Below are positions 35,323 to 44,421 of a stretch of 64,000 bases of DNA, one piece after another; position 1 is the first letter of the stretch; every line of letters begins with the position of its first letter. The notes beneath the pieces were generated by a model, which had not been told where the DNA came from, made no database searches, and worked only from the letters and a program-made list of their open reading frames with translations. The translations under genes and the position numbers were made by a program. The stretch comes from Nitrosopumilus sp. (GTDB taxonomy: Archaea; Thermoproteota; Nitrososphaeria; Nitrososphaerales; Nitrosopumilaceae): positions 62,001 through 126,000 of the forward strand of contig NZ_JAILWM010000004.1 in assembly GCF_025698945.1 (NCBI RefSeq). Direction: 5' to 3'.

Positions 35323-35640
35323 TTGAAGTTTTGCCCCAAATGTGAGGTCAAATTAAAAAAGAGTGGGTCTGGTCTCCAATGTACAAAATGTGGATATTCT
35401 GAGGGACAAGTAGGAAAAACTATTTCAAAAAAAATTAATGAAGACGAACCAGACTTTTCACTTCTTGCTTTTGAAGGAAATGAAGGAGAAGACACAAATC
35501 CAACGATCAAATTAGATTGTGAAAAATGTGGTCATGATGAGGCAATATGGTGGATGTTTCAAACCAGAAGTGCAGATGAACCTACAACTAGATTTTATCG
35601 TTGTACAAAATGTAAACATACTTGGCGAGATTACGCATAA
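35323..35640 (+). CDS. tfs: Transcription factor S (TFS/TFIIS-like)
   Basis: 105 residues with two zinc ribbons: N-terminal CPKCEVKL...CTKC and C-terminal CEKCGH...CTKCKHTW. The loop RSADEPTTRFYRC contains the acidic DE dipeptide that stimulates RNA cleavage by backtracked polymerase. TTG start 2 bp after rpoL. Confidence 0.95.
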   Translation: MKFCPKCEVKLKKSGSGLQCTKCGYSEGQVGKTISKKINEDEPDFSLLAFEGNEGEDTNPTIKLDCEKCGHDEAIWWMFQTRSADEPTTRFYRCTKCKHTWRDYA

Positions 35641-35674
35641 CGTTTAACTGGTACTGGTAGTCAAGAAAGTTAAA

Positions 35675-36421
35675 TTGACTTTTGGTGCAAAAACAAGTGG
35701 CTCAGACGATCTAAAGGCAATCATCTCTGCAATTTCAACATTAGTTGAAGAAGCTACTTTTGTTGCAACAGCTGAAGGAATTACCTTTAGAGGAATGGAT
35801 CCTTCACATGTAGCATTAATTGATATCTCTTGGCCAAATTCAGCTTTTGAAAAATATGAATGCGATAGTGACATAAAATTTGGTGTACGAATTGATGAAT
35901 TCTCAAAACTGATCAAGCGAGCAGACAAAAAAGACAGTATAGAGATTAGCATCTCTGAGCAAAACATGTTGCTTGTTACAGTTGGTAAAAATAAAAAATA
36001 CAAAATGCGATTAATTGAAAGTTCAGCTACTGACACACCATTACCAAAAATTCCTTATGATTCTAAAATAATCTTATCCTCTTCAAAGTTTGATAAAATT
36101 CTTGGTGATGTCCAAGTAGTATCTGATTATCTAACTATAAGCACAGCTGATTCTAAAGGAGAATTTTCAGGAAAAGGTGATTCAGGTGAAGTAACAATTG
36201 AGCTTGACAAAGCAGATGAAGATATTGAAGAGATATCATCAAAAGATGATAGTACTGGAACTTACAGTCTTGAATATCTAAATCCAGTAGTAAAAGCAGT
36301 AGGCTCTACTGCAGGCTTTATTACATGTGAGTTTTCAAGCGCAAAACCACTTAGAATTGAATTCAAAGTAGCAAATATTGGTAGAATTCACTTTTACTTG
36401 GCTCCACGCGTGGAAAGTTAA
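35675..36421 (+). CDS. pcn: DNA sliding clamp (PCNA)
   Basis: 248 residues. Trimeric clamp for PolD and other replication and repair enzymes. FRGMDPSHVALIDISW and the C-terminal FYLAPRVES are characteristic; the interdomain connecting loop is around LPKIPYDSK. TTG start, since no ATG or GTG is suitably placed upstream. The upstream tfs gene ends 34 bp earlier. Confidence 0.95.
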   Translation: MTFGAKTSGSDDLKAIISAISTLVEEATFVATAEGITFRGMDPSHVALIDISWPNSAFEKYECDSDIKFGVRIDEFSKLIKRADKKDSIEISISEQNMLLVTVGKNKKYKMRLIESSATDTPLPKIPYDSKIILSSSKFDKILGDVQVVSDYLTISTADSKGEFSGKGDSGEVTIELDKADEDIEEISSKDDSTGTYSLEYLNPVVKAVGSTAGFITCEFSSAKPLRIEFKVANIGRIHFYLAPRVES

Positions 36422-36456
36422 AGCATTTAAAGATTAACTAATTCAGGTATTTTGAA

Positions 36457-37860
36457 TTGAGACTTGTTTTAAAATATGGTGGAACTTCAATCTCTGCCAC
36501 TAAAGATATCCAAACTGTAGCTAAACACATCAATTCGTTATCAAAAGAAAATCAAATTGTAGTTGTTTGTTCTGCAATAAGTGGCACTACTGATGATCTT
36601 ATAGAAATATCTGAATCAATAAAAAAAGAAAATAAATCAAAAGCAGATCAACTAGCAGCAAAGATTACTAATCGTCATAAACAATTAGCAAAACAAACTA
36701 TAAAAAAATCTGATGTTAGAAAAAAATTACTTTCAAAACTTGAAGAAGACTTTACAGAACTCTTTGCATTAATTGATGGAATGGTTCTGTTAGGTGAAGT
36801 AACCCCAAGATCCATGGATTATCTCATCTCATTTGGTGAGCGACTATCAATAAAATTAGTATCTGCTGCAATAAATGATTCCGGTAAAAAATCAATTCCA
36901 TTAACTGGAAAAGAAGTAGGAATAGTTACTGATTCAAATTTTGGTGAATCAAGACCACTAATTGATACAACCAGATTACGAGTATTAAAAACAGTGGAAG
37001 CATTATTCACAAAGAAAACAATACCAGTTGTTGGTGGATTTGCAGGAGCAGATCAACATGGACATGTAACTACATTTGGTAGAGGAGGCTCTGATTATTC
37101 AGCATCTACAATTGGTTCTTGTATAAAGGCTGATGAAATTTGGTTAATGAGTGATGTTGATGGATTAATGACTGCAGATCCAAAGATAGTAAAGAATGCA
37201 AAATTACTCAAGGAAGTATCTTATGTTGAAGCAATAGAGATGGCTATGTTTGGCGCAAAGCAAATTCATCCACGAACCTTTGAGCCTCTATTATCAAAAA
37301 AAATACCAATGAAGATTAGAAATTCTTTCAATTTGAAAAATGAAGGAACTCTAGTAACTGCTGTACCATCGCCATCAACAAAAAATACTGTAAAATGTGT
37401 AAGCTACGTAAAAAATAATGGATTAATTGATATCCGAGGGGGTAGTATGGTTGGAACTCCAGGAACTGCAGCTAAAATCTTTGCAACCTTAGCAAAGGCT
37501 GGAATCAATGTAATGATGATTTCACAAAATCCCTCAGAATCTAGTATCACAATAGTTGTAAAAAATACTGATCTTGACAAAGCAGTAGGTGCACTTGAAA
37601 TGGAATTATTAGGAAAAATAATCAAAAAATTAGAAATTACTACCGATGTAGCAATTATTGCGTTAATTGGTTCAGGAATGAGAGGAACTGTTGGCGTAGC
37701 ATCAAAAGTTTTTGGAGCAATTGAGAAAAATAAGGTAAATGTTTCTATGATTACTCAAGGTTCATCTGAACTTAATCTTGCATTTGTTGTTAAAAATTCT
37801 GATACAAATGCTGCAGTTCGTTCATTACATGATGCGTTTAAGCTTGATAAAATCAACTAG
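36457..37860 (+). CDS. lysC: Aspartate kinase
   Basis: Phosphorylates aspartate in the pathway to threonine, methionine and lysine-family amino acids. 467 residues: kinase domain (KYGGTS at 6-11, GFAGADQHGHVTTFGRGGSD) and two ACT domains at the C-terminus (IDIRGGSMVGTPG and IGSGMRGTVGVA) for allosteric control. TTG start. Confidence 0.95.
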   Translation: MRLVLKYGGTSISATKDIQTVAKHINSLSKENQIVVVCSAISGTTDDLIEISESIKKENKSKADQLAAKITNRHKQLAKQTIKKSDVRKKLLSKLEEDFTELFALIDGMVLLGEVTPRSMDYLISFGERLSIKLVSAAINDSGKKSIPLTGKEVGIVTDSNFGESRPLIDTTRLRVLKTVEALFTKKTIPVVGGFAGADQHGHVTTFGRGGSDYSASTIGSCIKADEIWLMSDVDGLMTADPKIVKNAKLLKEVSYVEAIEMAMFGAKQIHPRTFEPLLSKKIPMKIRNSFNLKNEGTLVTAVPSPSTKNTVKCVSYVKNNGLIDIRGGSMVGTPGTAAKIFATLAKAGINVMMISQNPSESSITIVVKNTDLDKAVGALEMELLGKIIKKLEITTDVAIIALIGSGMRGTVGVASKVFGAIEKNKVNVSMITQGSSELNLAFVVKNSDTNAAVRSLHDAFKLDKIN

Positions 37861-37892
37861 AACAAAATCATTTAAAGGAATAACTTCAATCT

Positions 37893-39362
37893 GTGTCATT
37901 GAAAAAACTCTTCGTTGTTTTATCTATAGTCCTATTCATTTCAGGTATTCTTTCTGTTTCTCTAGTATCTGATCAATTCGTTGATGCAGGTTCTCGTAAA
38001 AAAATCCACTTTACAGAAACCATTACATCTACCCAAGATCTTGGATTGGGTCATGAAAATCATCAATTGGCTTTAATACTATCTCCAAATAAGGGAACTC
38101 TTTATGATGGTTCCATGACCTTTACTTCAAGTGAGCCTGTACAACTTGTTGTACTACATGAAATTATTCCTCAGCAAGCAAAAGGACAGGCTACATGGAG
38201 CGTTGATGGAAAAACAGTTTATGGCTTGTCTCTAATTGATCTTGATAAAAAATCTGGCTCCTTTGAGTTTACAGGTGCTGCATTGGCATTGCATTCATCA
38301 AATTCCAAAGAATTTACAGCAACTGTAAGTGTTGATGGTTGGATTAGAGGACAACCAACTGAAGTCATTATGCAAAAAATAGAACTTGAAAAAGAAGAAC
38401 CATCATTAATGCTCTCTAGAACAAATGTTGCAGCTACAATTCCAATGCACAAAGGAATCTATAATGGAAATCAAGTTCTATACATAATTACTGATGGAAG
38501 TGATGAAAATTTTACAAAATTACTTTCTGAACAACAAGGATGGAAAGTAGAACTTGCACCAGTTTTGGGAACAATTCCAGATAATTCATTACAAAAATTA
38601 TTCATTTTTAAAAATGGGATAAAGGGAGATGGAATTTATGGATTTCAAGATGAAGTATTATCTTCTACACCTTCACAACAATCAGAATACAGTGCACTTA
38701 GTTCTGTAATTGAGGTAAAATGGAAAACCGGTCAAAAAGAAATAGTCTTTTCATCAGCTGAAGAAATTATTGCTGCAAAGGAAGCTGGTAGAGTTGAATT
38801 TAATGAAACAGGTATTGTTCTAAATACTCCTCAAATTGTTTGGCCTGATGGACAAATGAAAATTCGTTCTGAAAAAGAAATTACAAATGATATGCCATAC
38901 AATGGAGGACAAATAACTGAAATAAATAAAAAAGAATTAACAGTAACTTTTGTTGCACATAGGGGTTGGGGTCCTCAAGGAGAAACTATCTACTATATTG
39001 TAACTGATGCAACACCATCAGGACCTGCTGAAACTATGGGTGTGGCATCCTCTCCAAAATCTGCAAATCTTATAGCTCATGCTGGAGCAGTAGACTTGTT
39101 TCAATTCAAAAATGGAATAAAGGGAACAGGCCCACTTGGATTCCAGCCTGGAATTGCAGGTGCATCATTAGGTGATGCAAATTATAGTCCAATGTGGAGA
39201 ATTTACTTAGTTGAATGGAATGATGCAAAATCTGCACAAATTCTTGAGACAAAATCTGATATTGATTCCTTTAAGATAGACAAATTGGTCACGGTCAGTA
39301 TTGCTCGCCCAACAAACAGTGATCATATAGTTAATTGTCCATTCATAGATCCTTTCCAATAA
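37893..39362 (+). CDS. Secreted protein with two DUF7482-like repeats
   Basis: 489 residues with a signal peptide (about 1-28). After a beta-rich N-terminal part, two similar modules follow (about 180-320 and 340-485), sharing FxFKNGIKGxGxxGFQ and a tryptophan-bearing strand (VEVKWKTG or YLVEWNDA). The repeat was recognised by eye. Likely exposed on the cell surface; function unknown. GTG start. Confidence 0.75.
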   Translation: MSLKKLFVVLSIVLFISGILSVSLVSDQFVDAGSRKKIHFTETITSTQDLGLGHENHQLALILSPNKGTLYDGSMTFTSSEPVQLVVLHEIIPQQAKGQATWSVDGKTVYGLSLIDLDKKSGSFEFTGAALALHSSNSKEFTATVSVDGWIRGQPTEVIMQKIELEKEEPSLMLSRTNVAATIPMHKGIYNGNQVLYIITDGSDENFTKLLSEQQGWKVELAPVLGTIPDNSLQKLFIFKNGIKGDGIYGFQDEVLSSTPSQQSEYSALSSVIEVKWKTGQKEIVFSSAEEIIAAKEAGRVEFNETGIVLNTPQIVWPDGQMKIRSEKEITNDMPYNGGQITEINKKELTVTFVAHRGWGPQGETIYYIVTDATPSGPAETMGVASSPKSANLIAHAGAVDLFQFKNGIKGTGPLGFQPGIAGASLGDANYSPMWRIYLVEWNDAKSAQILETKSDIDSFKIDKLVTVSIARPTNSDHIVNCPFIDPFQ

Positions 39363-39407
39363 ATTCTATAAACGGATAAATTACTTGATTAAAAAATTAT
39401 TTTTAAA

Positions 39408-40202
39408 TTGACTGGTAAACTATACATCGTCGGCGTTGGTCCTGGGCATCACGATCATATGACATTTAGAGCAAAAGAAGTAATTTTAGAAAGCGATACA
39501 ATTGTTGGATACGAAACTTATGTGAATCTAGTTCAAGATCTTATTGAAGGTAAAACAGTCTATCGTTATGCTATGACTCAAGAAGTAGAGCGAGCTCATC
39601 AATGTATTGATCTTGCTAAATCAGGAAAAATTGTTTCTCTTGTATCAAGTGGTGATCCAGGAATTTATGGAATGGCAGGATTAATTTATGAAACACTTGC
39701 TGAAGGAGGATGGAATCCTAAAGATGGTCTTCAAGTAGAAATAGTTCCTGGCGTATCAGCATTAAACTCATGTGCATCAATAGTTGGTTCACCATTAATG
39801 ACTGATTTTGCAGTTGTTAGTATGAGCGATTTATTAGTTCCTTGGGAAATTATTGAAAAAAGAGTAGAAGCTGCAGCACAAGGAGATTTTGTTATTGTAA
39901 TTTATAATCCTGCAAGCAAAAAAAGAATTCATCAATTACAAGATACAAGAAAAATTCTTTTAAAATATAGAAAACCTACAACTCCTGTTGCAATTATTAA
40001 AGGTGCATTTAGAGAATCTGAAACAATTGTTATGACTGATTTAGAGAACTTGCCAAATCATTCAGACAAATTAGGCATGATCAGTACAGTAATTATAGGA
40101 AATTCATCTACATACACCTACAAAGATTTGATGATCAATCCAAGAGGTTACAAATCAAAATACAATCTAGAAGAACAAACTAATCCAAATCTTAAAGTCT
40201 AA
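39408..40202 (+). CDS. cobJ: Precorrin-3B / cobalt-precorrin-3 C17-methyltransferase
   Basis: 264 residues, SAM-dependent tetrapyrrole methylase of the corrin ring-contraction step. GVGPGHHDHMTFRAKE, SSGDPGIYGMAGL and EIVPGVSALNSCASIVGSPL are diagnostic of CobJ/CbiH. TTG start. It stands alone here, with no other corrin-ring genes beside it. The 3' end overlaps tyrS by 4 bp. Confidence 0.93.
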   Translation: MTGKLYIVGVGPGHHDHMTFRAKEVILESDTIVGYETYVNLVQDLIEGKTVYRYAMTQEVERAHQCIDLAKSGKIVSLVSSGDPGIYGMAGLIYETLAEGGWNPKDGLQVEIVPGVSALNSCASIVGSPLMTDFAVVSMSDLLVPWEIIEKRVEAAAQGDFVIVIYNPASKKRIHQLQDTRKILLKYRKPTTPVAIIKGAFRESETIVMTDLENLPNHSDKLGMISTVIIGNSSTYTYKDLMINPRGYKSKYNLEEQTNPNLKV

Positions 40203-41236
40203 TAGCTCTTCTTTATTGCCTCACTTAGTTCTTCACTAAGATTAATCTTATCTCGAATTGGAGAAATTATTTTTGTCAAGTAATTTCCAACAGTTTGCTT
40301 TAGATCTCCTGGATGTAATTTCTTTTCAGCAAAATCTGATTCTAGCTGTGAAAAATTACCATATGATACATTGCCACCAAATTTTTCTGGTCTTTCAACA
40401 TTCATTTCTTTGAATTCATGAAAAATTATTGTTCTTGCAATTTCTAATAATGGATTGTTTAGAATATTTGCCTCCTCACACCATGCTTTGCTAATTTTCT
40501 TCTTTATCTCATCATCAGAATTATGAATAAAAACGCCTGAATTTGGATCTGACTTGCTCATTTTTGCAAGTATTTGAGAATTACTTGTATCTACTGGTTT
40601 TGTAAGTCCAGGTAGAAGTTTATGATGAACTGCAACAGGAACCTTCCATTTCATTTTTGGAAATATCTCCCTAACTAACATGTGGATCTTTCTTTGATCC
40701 ATTCCAGCATGAGCAATATCCACATCCAATGAATGAATATCAACTGCTTGCATAGGTGGATAAAGCAACTTTGCCAGCTCTATCTTATCTTCATTTTCTG
40801 AACGACCCATTATAGTAAGAGTCCTCATTGTTCTAGCAAGTGACATATGTTTTGTAAATTTGACAAGTTCAGACCAATATTCTGTTTTTTCCTCATAAAG
40901 TTTTGAGCCAAAAACAATTTGTGCATCAGGACATACTAGTTTGAATGCATCTTGATAATATTGAGAAACTTTTGAAATGGTATCCCAATCTCCACCTAGT
41001 TTATCATTGATCAAAGTATGCCAATCTGCAAGAAAAACTGTACATTTTACTCCGGCCTTTACAAAATCATTAATCTTGAAACCTGTACTGATCAAACTTC
41101 CTAAATGTAAGAATCCCGAAATCTCTAAACCAATGTAGTGTTTTGGTGAAGAATTTGTTTTGAATAATTCTATTAATTCATCATGTGTAACAACTTCTTC
41201 AGTTGGAGGCTTTTCAATTAACTCAACTTTCTCCAT
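40199..41236 (-). CDS. tyrS: Tyrosyl-tRNA synthetase, archaeal/eukaryal type
   Basis: 345 residues, class I. YIGLEISGFLHLGSL contains the HIGH-equivalent HLG, and KMSKSDP is the KMSKS loop. ATG at 41236 chosen over a TTG at 41245. Convergent with cobJ, 4 bp overlap. Confidence 0.94.
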   Translation of the reverse strand: MEKVELIEKPPTEEVVTHDELIELFKTNSSPKHYIGLEISGFLHLGSLISTGFKINDFVKAGVKCTVFLADWHTLINDKLGGDWDTISKVSQYYQDAFKLVCPDAQIVFGSKLYEEKTEYWSELVKFTKHMSLARTMRTLTIMGRSENEDKIELAKLLYPPMQAVDIHSLDVDIAHAGMDQRKIHMLVREIFPKMKWKVPVAVHHKLLPGLTKPVDTSNSQILAKMSKSDPNSGVFIHNSDDEIKKKISKAWCEEANILNNPLLEIARTIIFHEFKEMNVERPEKFGGNVSYGNFSQLESDFAEKKLHPGDLKQTVGNYLTKIISPIRDKINLSEELSEAIKKSY

Positions 41237-41339
41237 AATATCCAAATCAAATCAGCTTTTGGGATCTAAACCTATAAAGTTATTCAAACAAGTTTAATGA
41301 ATTTGGAAGGTTTGAATATTGGATTTATTTACATTGATT

Positions 41340-41549
41340 ATGACTCTAGAAGAAGGACTAGAACTGATTGAACATTACAAGAAAGGATTGAAAAAATTTT
41401 TAGAAACTTTACCTGAGCAATCTGTACAATTAGGATCAGAAATGATTAATGCACTAACTTTGAATTCCAAAAATGAAATTTCAAACCTAGAATCTATTGA
41501 AAAAGCACTAAAACGACCTGCAAAATATGAATCAGGATTATCTGAATAA
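41340..41549 (+). CDS. Small helical protein, function unknown
   Basis: 69 residues from the ATG at 41340 (an in-frame TTG at 41319 would add 7). Highly helical: TLEEGLELIEHYKKGLKKFL then KNEISNLESIEKALKRP, possibly forming a helical hairpin. No family recognised. Same strand and spacing do not suggest an operon. Confidence 0.55.
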   Translation: MTLEEGLELIEHYKKGLKKFLETLPEQSVQLGSEMINALTLNSKNEISNLESIEKALKRPAKYESGLSE

Positions 41550-41561
41550 TTTTCTATAATT

Positions 41562-41750
41562 CTATTTACAATTTTTTTTATGTTTTCTTAAATCCTCTTG
41601 AGTATCAAACTCAGTATTGCATACTCTGCATTTTTCTTTTTTCTTGTTATGGGCCACCTCTTGATGTCTCTTTAATCGTTCAGAATCTGATAGAACAGTA
41701 CCGCATTTTTTACATTTTAAATCGTTTTTACTGGATCCAAAGAGTCCCAT
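41562..41750 (-). CDS. Small C2H2-type zinc-finger protein
   Basis: 62 residues from the ATG at 41750 (a TTG two codons upstream is possible). Two tandem fingers: CKKCGTVLSDSERLKRHQEVAH and CRVCNTEFDTQEDLRKHKKNC, with C-x2-C-x12-H spacing typical of classical fingers. Small multi-finger C2H2 proteins occur in archaea and may bind DNA. Name and target unknown. Confidence 0.85.
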   Translation of the reverse strand: MGLFGSSKNDLKCKKCGTVLSDSERLKRHQEVAHNKKKEKCRVCNTEFDTQEDLRKHKKNCK

Positions 41751-41829
41751 ACCCAATCCATTATCTATACTAAGAGAAATAGTTTCTATGCAAAATTAAA
41801 GAAAAATCTAAATTTTCTTGATTATTCAA

Positions 41830-42408
41830 CTACTCATCTAAGCTTTTTCTGGGTTTGATGCTTAGATAAAATGCATGAGTACTAATGATAAATGCTGCAA
41901 GAAAAACTTTGGTTGCAAAAACTAAATTCCATGGCCGATCTGGATCTGGATAGGCAACTGATAATCTATCAATGTCTGGTACTATTCCATCCACAATTCC
42001 TGCAGTGATTTGTGCATTTAGAACTGTAAAATTGTATAATACTTCATAGAGTGTAATGATAGAAAATCCTAACAACATTAACTGAAGTAGAGCCATTCTT
42101 GTTCCGACTAACTTATTTCCTGCAGTTCGTCTCCACCCAATTCTAGAAACACAATACCATCCAATTATTGTTGAAAAAAATATCCAAGTTGAAACTCTAG
42201 CAAAATTTTCAAATGGAATTGTTGTATTGTGTATAGCTTCACCCATAACATAAGTGCCATTTTCTAACCATTCAACAGTGGTTACATAAACTCCAAAAAT
42301 TAGTGATGATATCATAATAAATCCACATACATAGAAAATATACAGATAAACTCTATATCCTGAATCTGTTTTTTCAAGATGACGTGGTTTCATAATGCCG
42401 TTTGCCAA
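41830..42408 (-). CDS. Four-helix membrane protein, function unknown
   Basis: 192 residues with about four membrane helices (roughly 22-44, 70-88, 105-128 and 160-180) and a basic C-terminus. ATG at 42408 (another at codon 6). Extracytoplasmic loops carry NGTY and NTT N-glycosylation-type sequons. No family recognised. Confidence 0.65.
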   Translation of the reverse strand: MANGIMKPRHLEKTDSGYRVYLYIFYVCGFIMISSLIFGVYVTTVEWLENGTYVMGEAIHNTTIPFENFARVSTWIFFSTIIGWYCVSRIGWRRTAGNKLVGTRMALLQLMLLGFSIITLYEVLYNFTVLNAQITAGIVDGIVPDIDRLSVAYPDPDRPWNLVFATKVFLAAFIISTHAFYLSIKPRKSLDE

Positions 42409-42475
42409 ATTTTGAAATATAAAAATTCATGTTTACTTGACGAGATTTATAGAGTAGTTATTAACAGAATTACTA

Positions 42476-43558
42476 ATGAAAATTGCAATTAATGTCCCAT
42501 TAGTAGGCAAAGAAGAGATTGCTGAAGTAACTTCTATTCTTAAAAATGGAGCATTAACCTCGTCAGCAAATCAAGGGGGTAAATATGTCCAGAAATTTGA
42601 AAAATCTGCATCCTCTTTTGTAAAATCAAAATATGCAATTGCAGTCAACTCTGGTACAGCTGCTCTTCAAGCAGCACTATATGCATTAGATATCAAAAGA
42701 GGTGATGAGGTAATAGTTCCATCATTTACCTTTGTAGCAACTGCAAATGCGGTTATTTCAACTGGAGCAAAACCTGTTTTTGCTGATATACTAAAAGAGA
42801 ATTATACATTAGATCCTGCTGACGTTAAGAAAAAAATTACTAAAAAAACTCGTGCAATAATCCCTGTTCATCTTTATGGACACGTAGCAGATATAGAAGA
42901 ATTCTCAGAAATTTCTAACAAGAATAACATTCCAATTATAGAAGATGCTGCACAATCTTTAGGTTCAACTTACAAAGGAAAACACACTGGTACATTTTTT
43001 GAAATGGGATGTTATAGCATGTATCCAGCAAAAGTTATGACCGCAGGAGAAGGAGGATTTATTGTAACAAACAACAAAATGCTTAGAGATAAACTATTGA
43101 TGATCAGAAATCATGGAATGGTTAATGGTTATGATACCAAAATATTTGGTCTAAATTTACGATTACCAGAAATTAATGCTGCAATTGCAAATATACAAAT
43201 AAAAAAACTTCCAAAATTTTTGAAGATAAGAAAAAGTAATGCAACTTTATTATCAAAATTATTATCTGAACTTAAAATACAGCTTCCTTTATCACGAAAA
43301 AATGAAAATGTAAATTGGTATCTTTACACGATTGGAACTAACAAACAAACTCAGCTACTAAAAAAATTAAATCAAAAAGGAATTGGTGCAGCATCATATT
43401 ACCCCACACCGGTTCACAAAACTCCATTTTACAAATTAAAATCTAAACTTCCTGTTACTGACTGGGCAGCATCTCATGTAGTATCTTTACCAATTCATCC
43501 AAAAGTAACTGAAAAAAATATTGAATATATTGCAAAAACTGTTAGTGAAATACTTTGA
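42476..43558 (+). CDS. DegT/DnrJ/EryC1-family sugar aminotransferase
   Basis: 360 residues. PLP enzyme of nucleotide-sugar or surface-polysaccharide synthesis. NSGTAALQAALYALDI, EDAAQSLGSTYKG and the PLP Lys in SMYPAKVMTAGEGG are diagnostic. The C-terminal VVSLPIHPKVTE is normal. Its stop overlaps the TTG start of the MtrA-like gene by 4 bp, so the two are translationally coupled. Confidence 0.93.
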   Translation: MKIAINVPLVGKEEIAEVTSILKNGALTSSANQGGKYVQKFEKSASSFVKSKYAIAVNSGTAALQAALYALDIKRGDEVIVPSFTFVATANAVISTGAKPVFADILKENYTLDPADVKKKITKKTRAIIPVHLYGHVADIEEFSEISNKNNIPIIEDAAQSLGSTYKGKHTGTFFEMGCYSMYPAKVMTAGEGGFIVTNNKMLRDKLLMIRNHGMVNGYDTKIFGLNLRLPEINAAIANIQIKKLPKFLKIRKSNATLLSKLLSELKIQLPLSRKNENVNWYLYTIGTNKQTQLLKKLNQKGIGAASYYPTPVHKTPFYKLKSKLPVTDWAASHVVSLPIHPKVTEKNIEYIAKTVSEIL

Positions 43559-44031
43559 ATTCTCTAGGAGAAGCTATAGGAGAACTTTGTAAGGTAATTT
43601 TACCCATACCTGAGCACTATTTTATAGGAAATTCTGATTCATCTGTCTGTGTTTGCACGCTCTCAAGCATAGATCTTCTCAAAAAATTTGAAAATTCTGA
43701 AATTTTAAACCATATTTTCATGGTTGGAAGATTACTTTCTGAGAATAAAGGAATAGATTCCATTATTGAATTTGTAAATAAAAATCAAAAAATCAAAACA
43801 ATTATTGTTTGTGGAAAAGAAGTTTGGGGACACAAAGCAGGACACTCATTATTTGAATTACACAAAAATGGAATTGATGGTAATCAAAGAATCATTAATT
43901 CAACTAGTCCTGATCCAATCCTAACAGTTTCAAAATCTAAAATAAAACACTTTCAAGATAAAATTGAATTAGTAAATCTAATTAATGAAACAAATTTTGA
44001 AAAAATTATTCAAAGAATAAAAAATTACTAG
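43555..44031 (+). CDS. MtrA-like (tetrahydromethanopterin S-methyltransferase subunit A) domain protein
   Basis: 158 residues. The core GKEVWGHKAGHSLFELHKNG (20 residues, about 87-106) matches the corrinoid-binding region of methanogen MtrA (GxEVxGHxxGQ...LHxNG), including the His (H93) that ligates cobalt. The later RIINSTSPDPIL corresponds to MtrA's RIIGAxGxxP stretch. No other mtr subunits or methanogenesis genes are nearby. Soluble, without the C-terminal MtrA membrane helix. TTG start coupled to the DegT gene. Confidence 0.7.
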   Translation: MNSLGEAIGELCKVILPIPEHYFIGNSDSSVCVCTLSSIDLLKKFENSEILNHIFMVGRLLSENKGIDSIIEFVNKNQKIKTIIVCGKEVWGHKAGHSLFELHKNGIDGNQRIINSTSPDPILTVSKSKIKHFQDKIELVNLINETNFEKIIQRIKNY

Positions 44032-44381
44032 TATCCATTTCTCTGTCTTTCTCTGTTAATTTCGTTTTTTTTCTTGTATTCATCTAATATGTCATCTGGA
44101 GAAAGTTTCAATTCAAGTGATGCTTGTACAACAAAATGCCAAATATCTATCAATTCTTCTCTTGCTTCTGCCTCATCAAACTTTATTGGAGTTTTCCACC
44201 ATTTCCAATTTGTTGTACGCTGTAACTCAACTGCTTCATGCATAATTGCAGTACATAATGCAGAAACTCTTCCCTCCGTATCTTTTGGATATCTATCAAG
44301 TTTCATCATTTCAGAAAGTCCTTTTTGAAGTTTGAATATTTCTTCTAACCGATCTAATTTTTCAGACATTTCTTGAGACAA
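44028..44381 (-). CDS. Dimeric all-alpha dUTPase-like NTP pyrophosphatase
   Basis: 117 residues. HEAVELQ, WKWWKTPI, REELIDIWHF and YKKKNEINRERQRNGY give the metal-binding and substrate motifs of the dimeric dUTPase/MazG superfamily, which removes pyrophosphate from dUTP or related nucleotides. ATG start. Convergent overlap of 4 bp with the MtrA-like gene. Confidence 0.85.
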   Translation of the reverse strand: MSQEMSEKLDRLEEIFKLQKGLSEMMKLDRYPKDTEGRVSALCTAIMHEAVELQRTTNWKWWKTPIKFDEAEAREELIDIWHFVVQASLELKLSPDDILDEYKKKNEINRERQRNGY

Positions 44382-44421
44382 TGATAAATTAATTTGAATA
44401 ATTACTGAACTTAAGTCTTTT

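Noticed and set aside
37778-37972. A frame bridging lysC and the secreted protein gene.
   Set aside because: It is an alternative frame across the end of lysC and the start of the next gene, without support.
43555-44031. MtrA-like gene taken as evidence for methanogenesis.
   Set aside because: No other mtr, mcr or related gene in the window, and the membrane anchor is missing. Kept only as a corrinoid-domain candidate.
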